Assembly: GCA_003963005.1 (NCBI GenBank)
Contig: RXJW01000185.1
Coordinates: 1-32,200 of the forward strand
Length of the DNA: 32,200 bases
Reading direction: 5' to 3'
Source: Burkholderiales bacterium
Lineage (GTDB): Bacteria > Pseudomonadota > Gammaproteobacteria > Burkholderiales > Burkholderiaceae_C
Every line of letters begins with the position of its first letter. The first letter of the stretch is position 1. This document shows positions 15,247-22,918 of this stretch, in pieces. Under the pieces are notes generated by a model. It made no database searches, had not been told where the DNA came from, and saw only the letters and a program-made list of their open reading frames with translations. A program made the position numbers and the translations under genes.

Positions 15247-16065
15247 GCCGGCTGCCGGATCTAGGGCTTGTCGGTAGAGATGCCAGCTGGCGTGACCGAG
15301 CCAGGGGCCGACCACGATCAGCCCGATGAAGTACGGCAGCATGGCCGCCACCACCAGTGCTGTGACGATGACGCCCCAGCAGAGCATGACACCCGGCTGG
15401 GTCAGGCAGAGCTTCAGGCTGGCCAGCCCGGCCGTCACGGCGTCGGTATCACGGTCCAACAGCAGCGGCATGGCCACTACGCTGATGCCGAAGATCAACC
15501 CGGCAAACACGGCGCCCACGGCCAGGTAGGCGGTCACGAAACCGAGGGTGTCGGCGCTCAGCAGCTTCTGGATGGAGCCGGCAAAGTCGGGCATGCCGTC
15601 GAAGCTCACCGCGAAGATCACGAGGGCCGCGCGGCCCCACAGCATCTCGAGGATGAGCAGCACGAAGCCGAAGATGGCGATCTGCTTGACGTTGGTCAGC
15701 CAGGCGCCGAGGGCGTCGTCGAGCGAGGGCTTGTTGCCGCGTTCCAGGCGCAGGCTCACCTGGTACAGGCCCAGGCACAGCAGCGGGCCCAGCAGCACGA
15801 AGCCGGCGCACAGGGCCAGCGTGTAGATCGGGGCGTGCCGGAACACCAGCAGCACCGCCAGACCCATCAGCGCGAAGCAGACGCCGAAGAAGAGCCCGAC
15901 GCCCGGCGCGCGGCGGAAGTCGCGCCAGCCGAGCTTCAGCCAGCGCAGCGGCGCCGACAGCGGCAGGCGCTGGAGCTTGGGCCCGAGCTCGACGGCCGGC
16001 TCGGGCACATAAGGCACATAGCCGGGTGGATAAGGCTCAGGAGCGTCGGACACGTCGGAGTTCAT
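15241..16065 (-). CDS. DUF2189 family inner-membrane protein
   Basis: 274-residue polytopic membrane protein of unknown function. A Pro/Tyr-rich N-terminus (PEPYPPGYVPYVPEP) is followed by LRWLKLGWRDFRRAPGVGLFFG, typical of DUF2189, and then about six hydrophobic segments between residues 55 and 260. The C-terminal GPWLGHASWHLYRQAL is the family's most conserved part. The ATG at 16065 lies inside the 3' end of lspA (29-nt overlap in another frame), so translation is probably coupled to lspA; no strong Shine-Dalgarno sequence is seen. No catalytic residues are recognisable. Confidence 0.8.
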   Translation of the reverse strand: MNSDVSDAPEPYPPGYVPYVPEPAVELGPKLQRLPLSAPLRWLKLGWRDFRRAPGVGLFFGVCFALMGLAVLLVFRHAPIYTLALCAGFVLLGPLLCLGLYQVSLRLERGNKPSLDDALGAWLTNVKQIAIFGFVLLILEMLWGRAALVIFAVSFDGMPDFAGSIQKLLSADTLGFVTAYLAVGAVFAGLIFGISVVAMPLLLDRDTDAVTAGLASLKLCLTQPGVMLCWGVIVTALVVAAMLPYFIGLIVVGPWLGHASWHLYRQALDPAAGN

Positions 16066-16525
16066 CCAGGATCAGCAGGATGGCTCCGATGGTGATCGCA
16101 CTGTCGGCGACGTTGAAGGCGGGAAAATACCAGCCGCCGGCATGGACCTGGATGAAGTCCACGACATAGCCGTGGATGGCGCGGTCAATCACATTGCCGA
16201 GGGCCCCGCCCAGGATCAGCGTGAGCGCCCAGGCGAACATCTGCTGGTGCCCGTGGCGGCGCAACAGCCAGGTGATGAAACCGGCGGCCGCCAGCCCCAG
16301 GCCCAGGAAGAACCAGCGCTGCCAGCCCGAAGCCCCGTGCAGGAAGCTGAACGCAGCGCCGTAGTTGTGCGCGCGCACCAGGTTGAAGAAGCTCGTCACC
16401 GGATGCACGTCGCCGAGCTGGAATGCCCCGATGACGAGGATCTTGGTGAACTGGTCGGCCAGGATGATGACGGCCGCGATCAGCAGCCACTGCACCAGGC
16501 CGGCGTTGCCTTGCTTGCCCGCCAT
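16037..16525 (-). CDS. lspA: lipoprotein signal peptidase (signal peptidase II)
   Basis: 162-residue inner-membrane aspartyl protease that removes signal peptides from prolipoproteins after diacylglyceryl transfer. Four hydrophobic helices are evident. The conserved blocks are DQFTKILV (24-31), NLVRAHNYGAAFSFL (48-62), GNVIDR with Asp114, VVDF with Asp123 and FNVADSAI with Asp141; the catalytic aspartates are among these. ATG 16525 follows the ileS stop by 2 nt, giving the ileS-lspA order seen in many proteobacteria. An upstream in-frame extension overlapping ileS was rejected as a shadow. Confidence 0.96.
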   Translation of the reverse strand: MAGKQGNAGLVQWLLIAAVIILADQFTKILVIGAFQLGDVHPVTSFFNLVRAHNYGAAFSFLHGASGWQRWFFLGLGLAAAGFITWLLRRHGHQQMFAWALTLILGGALGNVIDRAIHGYVVDFIQVHAGGWYFPAFNVADSAITIGAILLILDELRRVRRS

Positions 16526-16527
16526 GG

Positions 16528-19359
16528 TCAGGCCACCGTGCGGGTTTCGCCCGCACCGTGCAGGTTGCTGTCGCAGCGGCCGCACAGCGTCGGATGGGCC
16601 GCGATGTGCCCGACGTCGGCGCGGTAGTGCCAGCAGCGCTCGCACTTGGCATGCGTGCTCGGCGTGACGATCACGCTGAACTCCGGCGCCGACACCAGCT
16701 TGACCGCCGAGGTGATGAAGACGAAACGCAGGTCGTCGCCCAGGCTGCGCAGCAGTGCCTCGTCCTGTTCGTTGACCTGGAGCGTCAGCTCCGCCTGCAG
16801 CGAGGCGCCGACGGCGCCAGTCGTGCGCACCGCCTCGATGGCCTTGTTGACCTCGTCACGGATGTCGTGGATGCGGGCCCACTTGGCCAGCAGCGCGGCG
16901 TCGGTCGCGCCGAAGTCCCAGTAGGTCTCGGTGAAGATCGAATCGCCGGGCTGCTTGCCGGCGAAGACCTGCCAAGCTTCCTCGGCCGTGAAGCTGAGGA
17001 AGGGTGCCATCCAACGCAGCATCGCGTTCGTGATCTGCCACAGCGCGGTCTGGGCCGAGCGCCGCGCGAGGCTCTTCGGCGCGGTCGTGTACAGGCGGTC
17101 CTTGAGCACGTCCAGGTAGAAGGCGCCGAGGTCTTCCGAGCAGTAGACCTGCAGCTTCGCGACCACCGGGTGGAACTCATAACGCTCGAAGTGAGCGAGG
17201 ATCTCCGTCTGCAGTTCGGCTGCGCGAGCCAGAGCGTAGCGGTCGACTTCCAGCAGCTGATCGGCCGGCACGGCGTCGGTCGCAGCGTCGAAATCACTGA
17301 CGTTGGCGAGCAGGAAGCGCAGCGTGTTGCGCACGCGGCGGTAGCTGTCCACCACGCGGGCCAGGATCTTGTCGTCCAGGCCCAGGTCGCCGGAGTAGTC
17401 GGTGGCGGCCGTCCACAGGCGCAGGATTTCGGCGCCGTACTTGTCCGACACCGCCTGCGGTGCGACGACATTGCCCTGCGACTTGCTCATCTTGCGGCCC
17501 TGGCCGTCCACGACGAAGCCGTGGGTCAGCAAGCCGCGGTAGGGCGCGCGGCCGTAGAGCGCGCAGGCGATCAGCAGCGACGAGTGGAACCAGCCGCGGT
17601 GCTGGTCGTGGCCTTCGAGGTAGAGGTCGGCCTCAGGGCCGGTGTCGTGCGCGGCGCCGGCGTGGCTGCCCTTGAGCACGTGCTCGAACGTGGAGCCGGA
17701 GTCGAACCACACGTCCAGGATGTCGTTGCCCTTGGTGTACTGCGCGGCCTCGGCGCCGAGCCAGTCGGCCGGGTCGAGCTTGGACCAGGCCTCGATGCCC
17801 TGCTGCTCGACGAGCTGCGCGGCGCGCTCGATGAATTCGAGCGTGTTCGGATGTGCCTCGCCGCTGTCCTTGTGCAGGAAGATCGGCAGCGGCACGCCCC
17901 AGCTGCGCTGGCGCGAGATGCACCAGTCGGGCCGGCCGGCGATCATGTCGTGCAGGCGCGCGCGGCCGTTCTCGGGGTAAAAGCTCGTCGCTTCGATGGC
18001 GGCGAGGGCGATCTGGCGCAGGCTCTGCGGGGCCTTGTCCGTCGTGAACAGGCCGTCGCCCTCGTCCATGCGCACGAACCACTGCGCAGCGGCTCGGTAG
18101 ATCACGGGCGTCTTGTGGCGCCAGCAGTGCGGGTAGCTGTGGGTGATCTTGCCCTGGGCCATCAGGCGGCCGGCGTCCAGCAAGGTCTGGGTGATGACCG
18201 GGTTGGCCTTCCAGATGTGCTGGCCGCCGAACAGCGGCAAGTCGGCCGCGTAGGTGCCGTTGCCCTGGACGGGGTTCAGGATGTCGTCGAAGGCCAGGCC
18301 GTGGGCGACACAGCTCTGGAAGTCGTCCAGGCCGTAGGCGGGCGAGGAGTGCACGACGCCGGTGCCGTCGTCGGCCGTGGCGTAGTCGGCCAGGTAGACG
18401 GGGCTTTCGCGGTCGTAGCCCGGGTGCACGTGGGCCAGCGGGTGCTTGAATTTCAGCAGCGCCAGCTGGCGCCCCGGCACCGTGGCCACGGCCTGGCCTT
18501 CAAGCTGCCAGCGGGCCAGGCACTTCTCGACCAGTGCCTCGGCCACGACGAAGTAGCCGCGCGCCGTGTCGACGAGCGCGTAGGGCAGCTCGGGGTTGAG
18601 GTTCAGGGCCTGGTTGGACGGGATGGTCCAGGGCGTCGTCGTCCAGATCACCGTGAAGGCGTCCTTCGTGAACGGCGCGACGCCGAAGGCAGCGGCGAGC
18701 TTGTCCGGCTCCGCGCTCAGGAAGGCCACGTCGATCGGCGGGCTCTGCTTGTCGGCGTACTCGATCTCGAACTCGGCCAGCGACGAGCCGCAGTCGAAGC
18801 ACCAGTAGACGGGCTTCAGGCCGCGGTAGACGAAGCCGCGCTCGAACAGGCGCTTGAGCACCCGGATCTCGCCCGCCTCGTTGGCGAAGTTCATCGTCTT
18901 GTAGGGGTTGTCCCATTCGCCCAGCACGCCCAAGCGCTTGAAGTCGATGCGCTGGCCGTCGATCTGCTCGGTGGCGTAGGCGCGGCTCTTCGCCTGCACC
19001 TCGTCACGGGGCAGCCCGCGGCCGAAGGTCTTCTCGATCTGGTTCTCGATGGGCAGACCGTGGCAGTCCCAGCCGGGGATGTAGGCGGCATCGAAGCCCG
19101 CGAGCTGGCGGGCCTTGACGATCATGTCCTTCAGGATCTTGTTGGCGGCGTGGCCGATGTGGATCTGGCCGTTGGCGTAGGGCGGGCCATCGTGCAGGAC
19201 GAACTTCGGGGCGCCGCAGCGGGCGTCGCGCAGGCGCTTGTACAGGCCTTGCTCGTCCCAGGCCTTGACCCAGCCCGGTTCGCGCTTGGGCAGGTCGCCG
19301 CGCATCGGGAAGGGCGTGTCAGGCAGGTTGAGCGTGGAGCGGTAGTCCGGGGTGGTCAT
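16528..19359 (-). CDS. ileS: isoleucyl-tRNA synthetase
   Basis: 943-residue class I aminoacyl-tRNA synthetase that charges tRNA-Ile with isoleucine in the cytosol. HIGH is at 67-70 (PYANGQIHIGHAANKILKD) and KMSKS at 623-627; between them lies the CP1 editing domain with WTTTPWTIPSNQA. The C-terminal zinc site is intact, with cysteines at about 906, 909, 926 and 929. Its length and the zinc finger identify the bacterial (IleS1) type that is normally mupirocin-sensitive, although sensitivity cannot be read from sequence alone. ATG 19359 matches the usual MTTPDYRSTLNLPDTPFPMRG N-terminus. It lies between ribF (72-nt gap with a short hairpin) and lspA. Confidence 0.98.
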   Translation of the reverse strand: MTTPDYRSTLNLPDTPFPMRGDLPKREPGWVKAWDEQGLYKRLRDARCGAPKFVLHDGPPYANGQIHIGHAANKILKDMIVKARQLAGFDAAYIPGWDCHGLPIENQIEKTFGRGLPRDEVQAKSRAYATEQIDGQRIDFKRLGVLGEWDNPYKTMNFANEAGEIRVLKRLFERGFVYRGLKPVYWCFDCGSSLAEFEIEYADKQSPPIDVAFLSAEPDKLAAAFGVAPFTKDAFTVIWTTTPWTIPSNQALNLNPELPYALVDTARGYFVVAEALVEKCLARWQLEGQAVATVPGRQLALLKFKHPLAHVHPGYDRESPVYLADYATADDGTGVVHSSPAYGLDDFQSCVAHGLAFDDILNPVQGNGTYAADLPLFGGQHIWKANPVITQTLLDAGRLMAQGKITHSYPHCWRHKTPVIYRAAAQWFVRMDEGDGLFTTDKAPQSLRQIALAAIEATSFYPENGRARLHDMIAGRPDWCISRQRSWGVPLPIFLHKDSGEAHPNTLEFIERAAQLVEQQGIEAWSKLDPADWLGAEAAQYTKGNDILDVWFDSGSTFEHVLKGSHAGAAHDTGPEADLYLEGHDQHRGWFHSSLLIACALYGRAPYRGLLTHGFVVDGQGRKMSKSQGNVVAPQAVSDKYGAEILRLWTAATDYSGDLGLDDKILARVVDSYRRVRNTLRFLLANVSDFDAATDAVPADQLLEVDRYALARAAELQTEILAHFERYEFHPVVAKLQVYCSEDLGAFYLDVLKDRLYTTAPKSLARRSAQTALWQITNAMLRWMAPFLSFTAEEAWQVFAGKQPGDSIFTETYWDFGATDAALLAKWARIHDIRDEVNKAIEAVRTTGAVGASLQAELTLQVNEQDEALLRSLGDDLRFVFITSAVKLVSAPEFSVIVTPSTHAKCERCWHYRADVGHIAAHPTLCGRCDSNLHGAGETRTVA

Positions 19360-19414
19360 GGCATGCGGCCAGGCAGCGAGCCTGGCGGTCGGGGAGCGGG
19401 GAGGGCGGAATGAG

Positions 19415-19431
19415 AGCGGCGCAGCGCCGCT
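19415..19431 (-). repeat. small hairpin between ribF and ileS
   Basis: AGCGGCG and CGCCGCT form a 7-bp stem with a 3-nt loop immediately after the ribF stop codon. There is no T-tract, so it is more likely a partial attenuation or RNA-stability element than a terminator within the ribF-ileS-lspA set. Confidence 0.35.
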
Positions 19432-20460
19432 TCAAATTCGGTCGCGCGTGGTCTGGCGACTCACCTGGGCATGGGTGGCGGCGTGGGTGGCCAGGAAGGC
19501 GCGCGCTGCAGCCGTGTCGGCCGCAATGGCGGCCGTGAGCGCTTCCAGCCCGTCGTACTTGGCTTCGTCGCGGAGTTTGTGCAGCAGTTCCACGCGGGCG
19601 AGTTTACCGTAGCCCCCCTCGGGACCCAGCGGCCAGTCGAGGCAGTGGACCTCCAGCAGCACGCGGCCGGCGTCTTCCACCGTGGGGCGGTTGCCGAGGC
19701 TCGCCACGCCCGGCAGCGGCTCAGGCGTGAGGCCGCGCACCATCACCGCGAAGATGCCGTGCGCGGCAGGCTTGTCGTGCGGGAAGCGCAGATTCAGCGT
19801 GCGAAAGCCGTCGGCGGCGCCCGGCACGGTCTCGCCCAGCTGGCGGCCGAGCTTGCGGCCATGCGTGACATGGGCGGAGATGGCGTAGGGCCGGCCGAGC
19901 AGGGCGGCAGCACCCGCCATGTCGCCGCGGGCGAGCGCCTCGCGGACGGCCGAGCTGCTCACGCGCAGGCCGTGCACCTCGTAGCTCATCATGCGGGCGA
20001 CGTCGAAGCCCTGGGCCCGGCCTGCGGCGTCGAGGGTCGCGTAGTCGCCCTGGCGCTTGGCGCCGAAGCGGAAGTCGTCGCCGACCAGCACGTAGCGCGC
20101 CCCCAGGCCCTCGAGCAGCACCTGGCGGATGAACTCCGGCGGCGGCAGTGCGGCGAGCGCCTCGTCGAAGCGCAGGATGACGACCTGGTCGACGCCGCAG
20201 CGCTCCAGCTCGGCGAGCTTGTCGCGCAGCGGCGCGATGCGCGCCGGCGCCAGTTCCGGCTTGCCCAGCCGGGCCGCGAAGAAATCGCGCGGGTGGGGCT
20301 CAAAGGTCATCACACAGGTCGGCAGGCCGCGGTGTCGTGCCTCGGATTGCAGCAGCGCGAGCATCGCCTGGTGGCCACGGTGCACGCCGTCGAAGTTGCC
20401 GATGGTCAGCGCGCAGGCCGGGGCAATGCCGGGGTGATGGAAACCTCTGAAGACTCGCAT
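19432..20460 (-). CDS. ribF: bifunctional riboflavin kinase / FAD synthetase
   Basis: 342-residue cytosolic enzyme that phosphorylates riboflavin to FMN and adenylates FMN to FAD. The FAD synthetase domain has CALTIGNFDGVHRGHQAML (about 17-35), TFEPHPRDFF, LVGDDFRFGAKRQGD and LRVSSSAVREAL. The riboflavin kinase domain starts at GRPYAISAHVTHGRKLGRQLG (189-209). Its usual GFPTxN motif is changed: an insertion of about eight residues (210-217) is followed by GFRTLN, with Arg where Pro is normal. The start is ambiguous: ATG 20460 gives the family N-terminus MRVFRGFHHP, while ATG 20469 overlaps the rsuA stop as ATGA. It lies downstream of rsuA and upstream of ileS. Confidence 0.93.
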   Translation of the reverse strand: MRVFRGFHHPGIAPACALTIGNFDGVHRGHQAMLALLQSEARHRGLPTCVMTFEPHPRDFFAARLGKPELAPARIAPLRDKLAELERCGVDQVVILRFDEALAALPPPEFIRQVLLEGLGARYVLVGDDFRFGAKRQGDYATLDAAGRAQGFDVARMMSYEVHGLRVSSSAVREALARGDMAGAAALLGRPYAISAHVTHGRKLGRQLGETVPGAADGFRTLNLRFPHDKPAAHGIFAVMVRGLTPEPLPGVASLGNRPTVEDAGRVLLEVHCLDWPLGPEGGYGKLARVELLHKLRDEAKYDGLEALTAAIAADTAAARAFLATHAATHAQVSRQTTRDRI

Positions 20461-20465
20461 GGCCC

Positions 20466-21191
20466 TCATTGTCCCCAGACATCGGCCGGGCTGCCGACCC
20501 AGCGCCATTGCCCCGGTTCGAGGTCCGCCGGCAGCGTCAGCGCGCCGAACCGGGGGCGGTGCAGCGCCTCGACGCGGTTGCCCACGGCAGCCACCATGCG
20601 TTTGACCTGGTGGTACTTGCCTTCCACCAGGGTCAGCCGCAGCAAGGTCTCATCGACGATCTCGGCGTCTTCGGCCTTGCTGGTCTCGGGTGGGCGCTGG
20701 AACTTGCCCTCGGGTTCCTTCAACTCGACACCTGCGAGCAGCTGCTCCACCATGGCGGGCGTCAGCGGATGCTTGCAGCGCGCCTCGTAGACCTTGGGCA
20801 CGTGGTGCTTGGGCGAGGTGAGCTTGTGGATGAGGGCGCCGTCATCCGTGAGCAGCAGCAGCCCGGTGGTGTCTTCGTCGAGCCGCCCGATCGGCTGCAC
20901 GCCCCGCTCGCGCAGCGGGCCGGGCAGCAGGCTCATCACGCTCGGGTGGTGCTTGGGCTTCTGAGAGCACTCGTAGCCGGACGGCTTGTTCAGCAGGATC
21001 AGGGCCTTGTCGACGCAAGGCCACTCGACACCGCCGACCGTGAAGCACAGGCCTGCGGTCTCGTACTCGGCATCCGGGTCATCGACCACCTCGCCGCCGA
21101 CCGACACCTCGCCATTCCACACCAGCCCCGCGCACAGGCGCCGCGTACCAAACCCCTGGCTGAACAGGATCTGCGAGAGTCGCTGTCTCAC
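20466..21191 (-). CDS. rsuA: RsuA-family 16S rRNA pseudouridine synthase
   Basis: 241-residue RNA-modifying enzyme, probably acting on U516 of 16S rRNA. An S4 RNA-binding domain occupies residues 1-50 (LSQILFSQGFGTRRLCAGLVWNGEV), and the catalytic motif GRLDEDTTGLLLLTDDG contains Asp105. LNKPSGYECSQKPKHHPSV and EGKYHQVKRMVAAVGNRVEALHR are typical of RsuA rather than RluB/E/F. The start is GTG 21191, whose last two bases are shared with the TGA of the DUF3617 gene (GTGA overlap), indicating coupled translation. Its stop overlaps an alternative ribF start. Confidence 0.85.
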   Translation of the reverse strand: MRQRLSQILFSQGFGTRRLCAGLVWNGEVSVGGEVVDDPDAEYETAGLCFTVGGVEWPCVDKALILLNKPSGYECSQKPKHHPSVMSLLPGPLRERGVQPIGRLDEDTTGLLLLTDDGALIHKLTSPKHHVPKVYEARCKHPLTPAMVEQLLAGVELKEPEGKFQRPPETSKAEDAEIVDETLLRLTLVEGKYHQVKRMVAAVGNRVEALHRPRFGALTLPADLEPGQWRWVGSPADVWGQ

Positions 21192-21730
21192 TTGGCCGAG
21201 GACTTCATCGGCTGGATGTCTCCGCAGCTTGCGCCCAGCCAGCGGCCTTCACCGGTGACCTTCATGGTTTCGGTCTTGCCGTCATGTTGGCGGCGCACCG
21301 TCACGTCGTTGGTGAAGCCCTCGTCGCCGCGCAGCGTCACGACGGCGTCACCTTCGGAGGCAGGATCCGTGCACACGAAGTGCGTTTGGATCGTGCTGCC
21401 GCTGCGCTTGACGTCCTGGGTGCAGTGGCCGCGATCTTGCACCGGCGCCATGTTGCGCTCGGCCTGTTCCTTGGTGATGCAGGTCTTGACAGTGATGGCA
21501 CCGCCCGACATCGAGACGCTGACGCCCTTCTGGGCCATCATCTGCTCGATCATCTTGCGCTGATCGGCGGGCATGCTCTCCATGGCCTTCTGCGCCTGGG
21601 CCATCTGGGCCTGTCGCGCCGGATCGAGTTGGGGTGTCTGCTTGAACTCCCACAGCCCGGGCTTCATGGTCTGGGCGTGGGCGGTCGCGGCCATCAGGCC
21701 GACCAGGAGCAGGGCAGGGGCGAGCTTCAT
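21188..21730 (-). CDS. DUF3617 family secreted protein
   Basis: 180-residue protein with a Sec signal peptide that probably ends at AHA before QTMKPGLWEF. The start of the mature part (KPGLWEFKQTPQLD) and the four-cysteine region (CITKEQAERN, GHCTQDV, THFVCTD, GASCGDI) match the DUF3617 family, periplasmic proteins of unknown role; the cysteines could form two disulfides. A Met/Gln-rich helix (MAQAQKAMESMPADQRKMI) lies at about 43-67. ATG 21730 has GGAGG 7 nt upstream. It overlaps rsuA by 4 nt. Confidence 0.8.
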   Translation of the reverse strand: MKLAPALLLVGLMAATAHAQTMKPGLWEFKQTPQLDPARQAQMAQAQKAMESMPADQRKMIEQMMAQKGVSVSMSGGAITVKTCITKEQAERNMAPVQDRGHCTQDVKRSGSTIQTHFVCTDPASEGDAVVTLRGDEGFTNDVTVRRQHDGKTETMKVTGEGRWLGASCGDIQPMKSSAK

Positions 21731-21757
21731 CGAGTGACCTCCGGAGGGGCTGGGCCG

Positions 21758-21777
21758 GCAGCGCCGACAAGCGCTGC
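21758..21777 (-). repeat. hairpin between acyl-CoA dehydrogenase and DUF3617 genes
   Basis: GCAGCGC and GCGCTGC form a perfect 7-bp stem around a 6-nt loop directly after the stop codon of the small acyl-CoA dehydrogenase gene. No T-tract follows. It may limit read-through or protect the upstream mRNA end. Confidence 0.4.
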
Positions 21778-22905
21778 TCAGGCAAACACCCCTGCAGTGT
21801 CCAGCATCCGGGCGCTGGTTTCATCCAGATGATGAAGGGTGTCACCCCACTGCATTTCCATGACCGTCAGGCGCTTGAAGTAGTGGCTGCCGGCGTATTC
21901 GTTGGTCACGCCGATGCCCCCGTGCATCTGCGTGCACTGCTGCCCGACGAAGCGCATCGACTGCCCCAGTTGCACCTTGGCCTGGGACAGCGCCCGGCGC
22001 CGTACGGCCGGGGCGTCGCCCAAGCGCAGCGTGGCGTAATAGCTCATCGAGCGGGCCAGTTCGAGCTGCATCTTCACATCGGCAGCACGGTGGCGCAGCG
22101 CCTGGAAGCTGCTGATGGCCACGCCGAATTGCTTGCGGGTGTTCATGTACTCCACCGTCATGGCGAGGTACTTCTCCATGACGCCCACCGCTTCGGCGGC
22201 CTGCGCAGCGATGCCAATGTCCGCCGCCAGTTCCAGCAGCGCGAGGCCCTGATCAGGGCCCAAGATCAACTGGGCGGGCGTGTCGTCGAAATGAACCTCG
22301 GCGGCGCGGGAGCCGTCGTGCAGCGGGTAGGCACGGGTGTGCACGCCAGGGGCCGTGCGCTCGACGAGATAGAGCGCGATGCCGTCGGATGCATCGTCAT
22401 GGCCCGAGACGCGAGCTGGCACGATGAAGGCGTCGGCCACGTCGCCCGCCGGCACCAGGCTCTTCACGCCGCTGATGCGGTCACCCACAGCGCGCGTTGT
22501 CACGCGGTTGAGCCGGTAGCGCGCCTTGGCCTCCTGATGGGCCAGGACGACCAGCGCCTCGCCACCCGCGATGCGCGGCAGCCAGTCGGCCTGCAGCGAC
22601 TCGGGCGCGCGGCTGAGCACCGCCGGCGCGATCAGCGCGCCTTGGGCGATGGGTTCGACGACGAGCCCGCGCCCCAGTTCCTCCATGACGACCATCGCCT
22701 CGACGGCGCCGAAGCCCAGTCCGCCCTGGGCCTCCGGCACGGCGAGTGCCGTCAGGCCCAGGCCCGCCAGGGCTTCCCAGGTACCGCGGTCGAAGCCGCC
22801 GCCGCGCACGATCTGCATGCGTCGATCGAAGCCGTAGTCCTTGTCGACGAAGCGGCGCACCGCGTCGCGCAGGGCTTCCTGGTCTTCCGTGAAATCGAAA
22901 TCCAT
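21778..22905 (-). CDS. acyl-CoA dehydrogenase family protein (PimD-like partner subunit)
   Basis: 375-residue protein with the acyl-CoA dehydrogenase fold. It has an N-terminal helical domain (MDFDFTEDQEALRDAVRRF), a middle beta domain, and the C-terminal helices with YMNTRKQFGVAISSFQALRH and QMHGGIGVTNEYAGSHYFKR. This resembles proteins annotated as the small subunit of pimeloyl-CoA dehydrogenase. I cannot place a catalytic glutamate: the helix that carries it in other families reads LELAADIGIAAQAAEA, and the C-terminal site reads VTNEYA rather than YEGT. It may therefore act as a non-catalytic or FAD-completing partner of the neighbouring large subunit. ATG 22905 has GAGGAG 5 nt upstream and follows the large-subunit stop by 13 nt. 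Confidence 0.82.
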   Translation of the reverse strand: MDFDFTEDQEALRDAVRRFVDKDYGFDRRMQIVRGGGFDRGTWEALAGLGLTALAVPEAQGGLGFGAVEAMVVMEELGRGLVVEPIAQGALIAPAVLSRAPESLQADWLPRIAGGEALVVLAHQEAKARYRLNRVTTRAVGDRISGVKSLVPAGDVADAFIVPARVSGHDDASDGIALYLVERTAPGVHTRAYPLHDGSRAAEVHFDDTPAQLILGPDQGLALLELAADIGIAAQAAEAVGVMEKYLAMTVEYMNTRKQFGVAISSFQALRHRAADVKMQLELARSMSYYATLRLGDAPAVRRRALSQAKVQLGQSMRFVGQQCTQMHGGIGVTNEYAGSHYFKRLTVMEMQWGDTLHHLDETSARMLDTAGVFA

Positions 22906-22918
22906 AGGGTCTCCTCGC

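Noticed and set aside
16558..19413. A 951-codon open frame on the plus strand opposite ileS
   Set aside because: It mirrors ileS codon for codon, has the Val/Gly/Ala/Arg/Leu-rich make-up of a high-GC antisense frame, and shows no domain, while ileS is beyond doubt.
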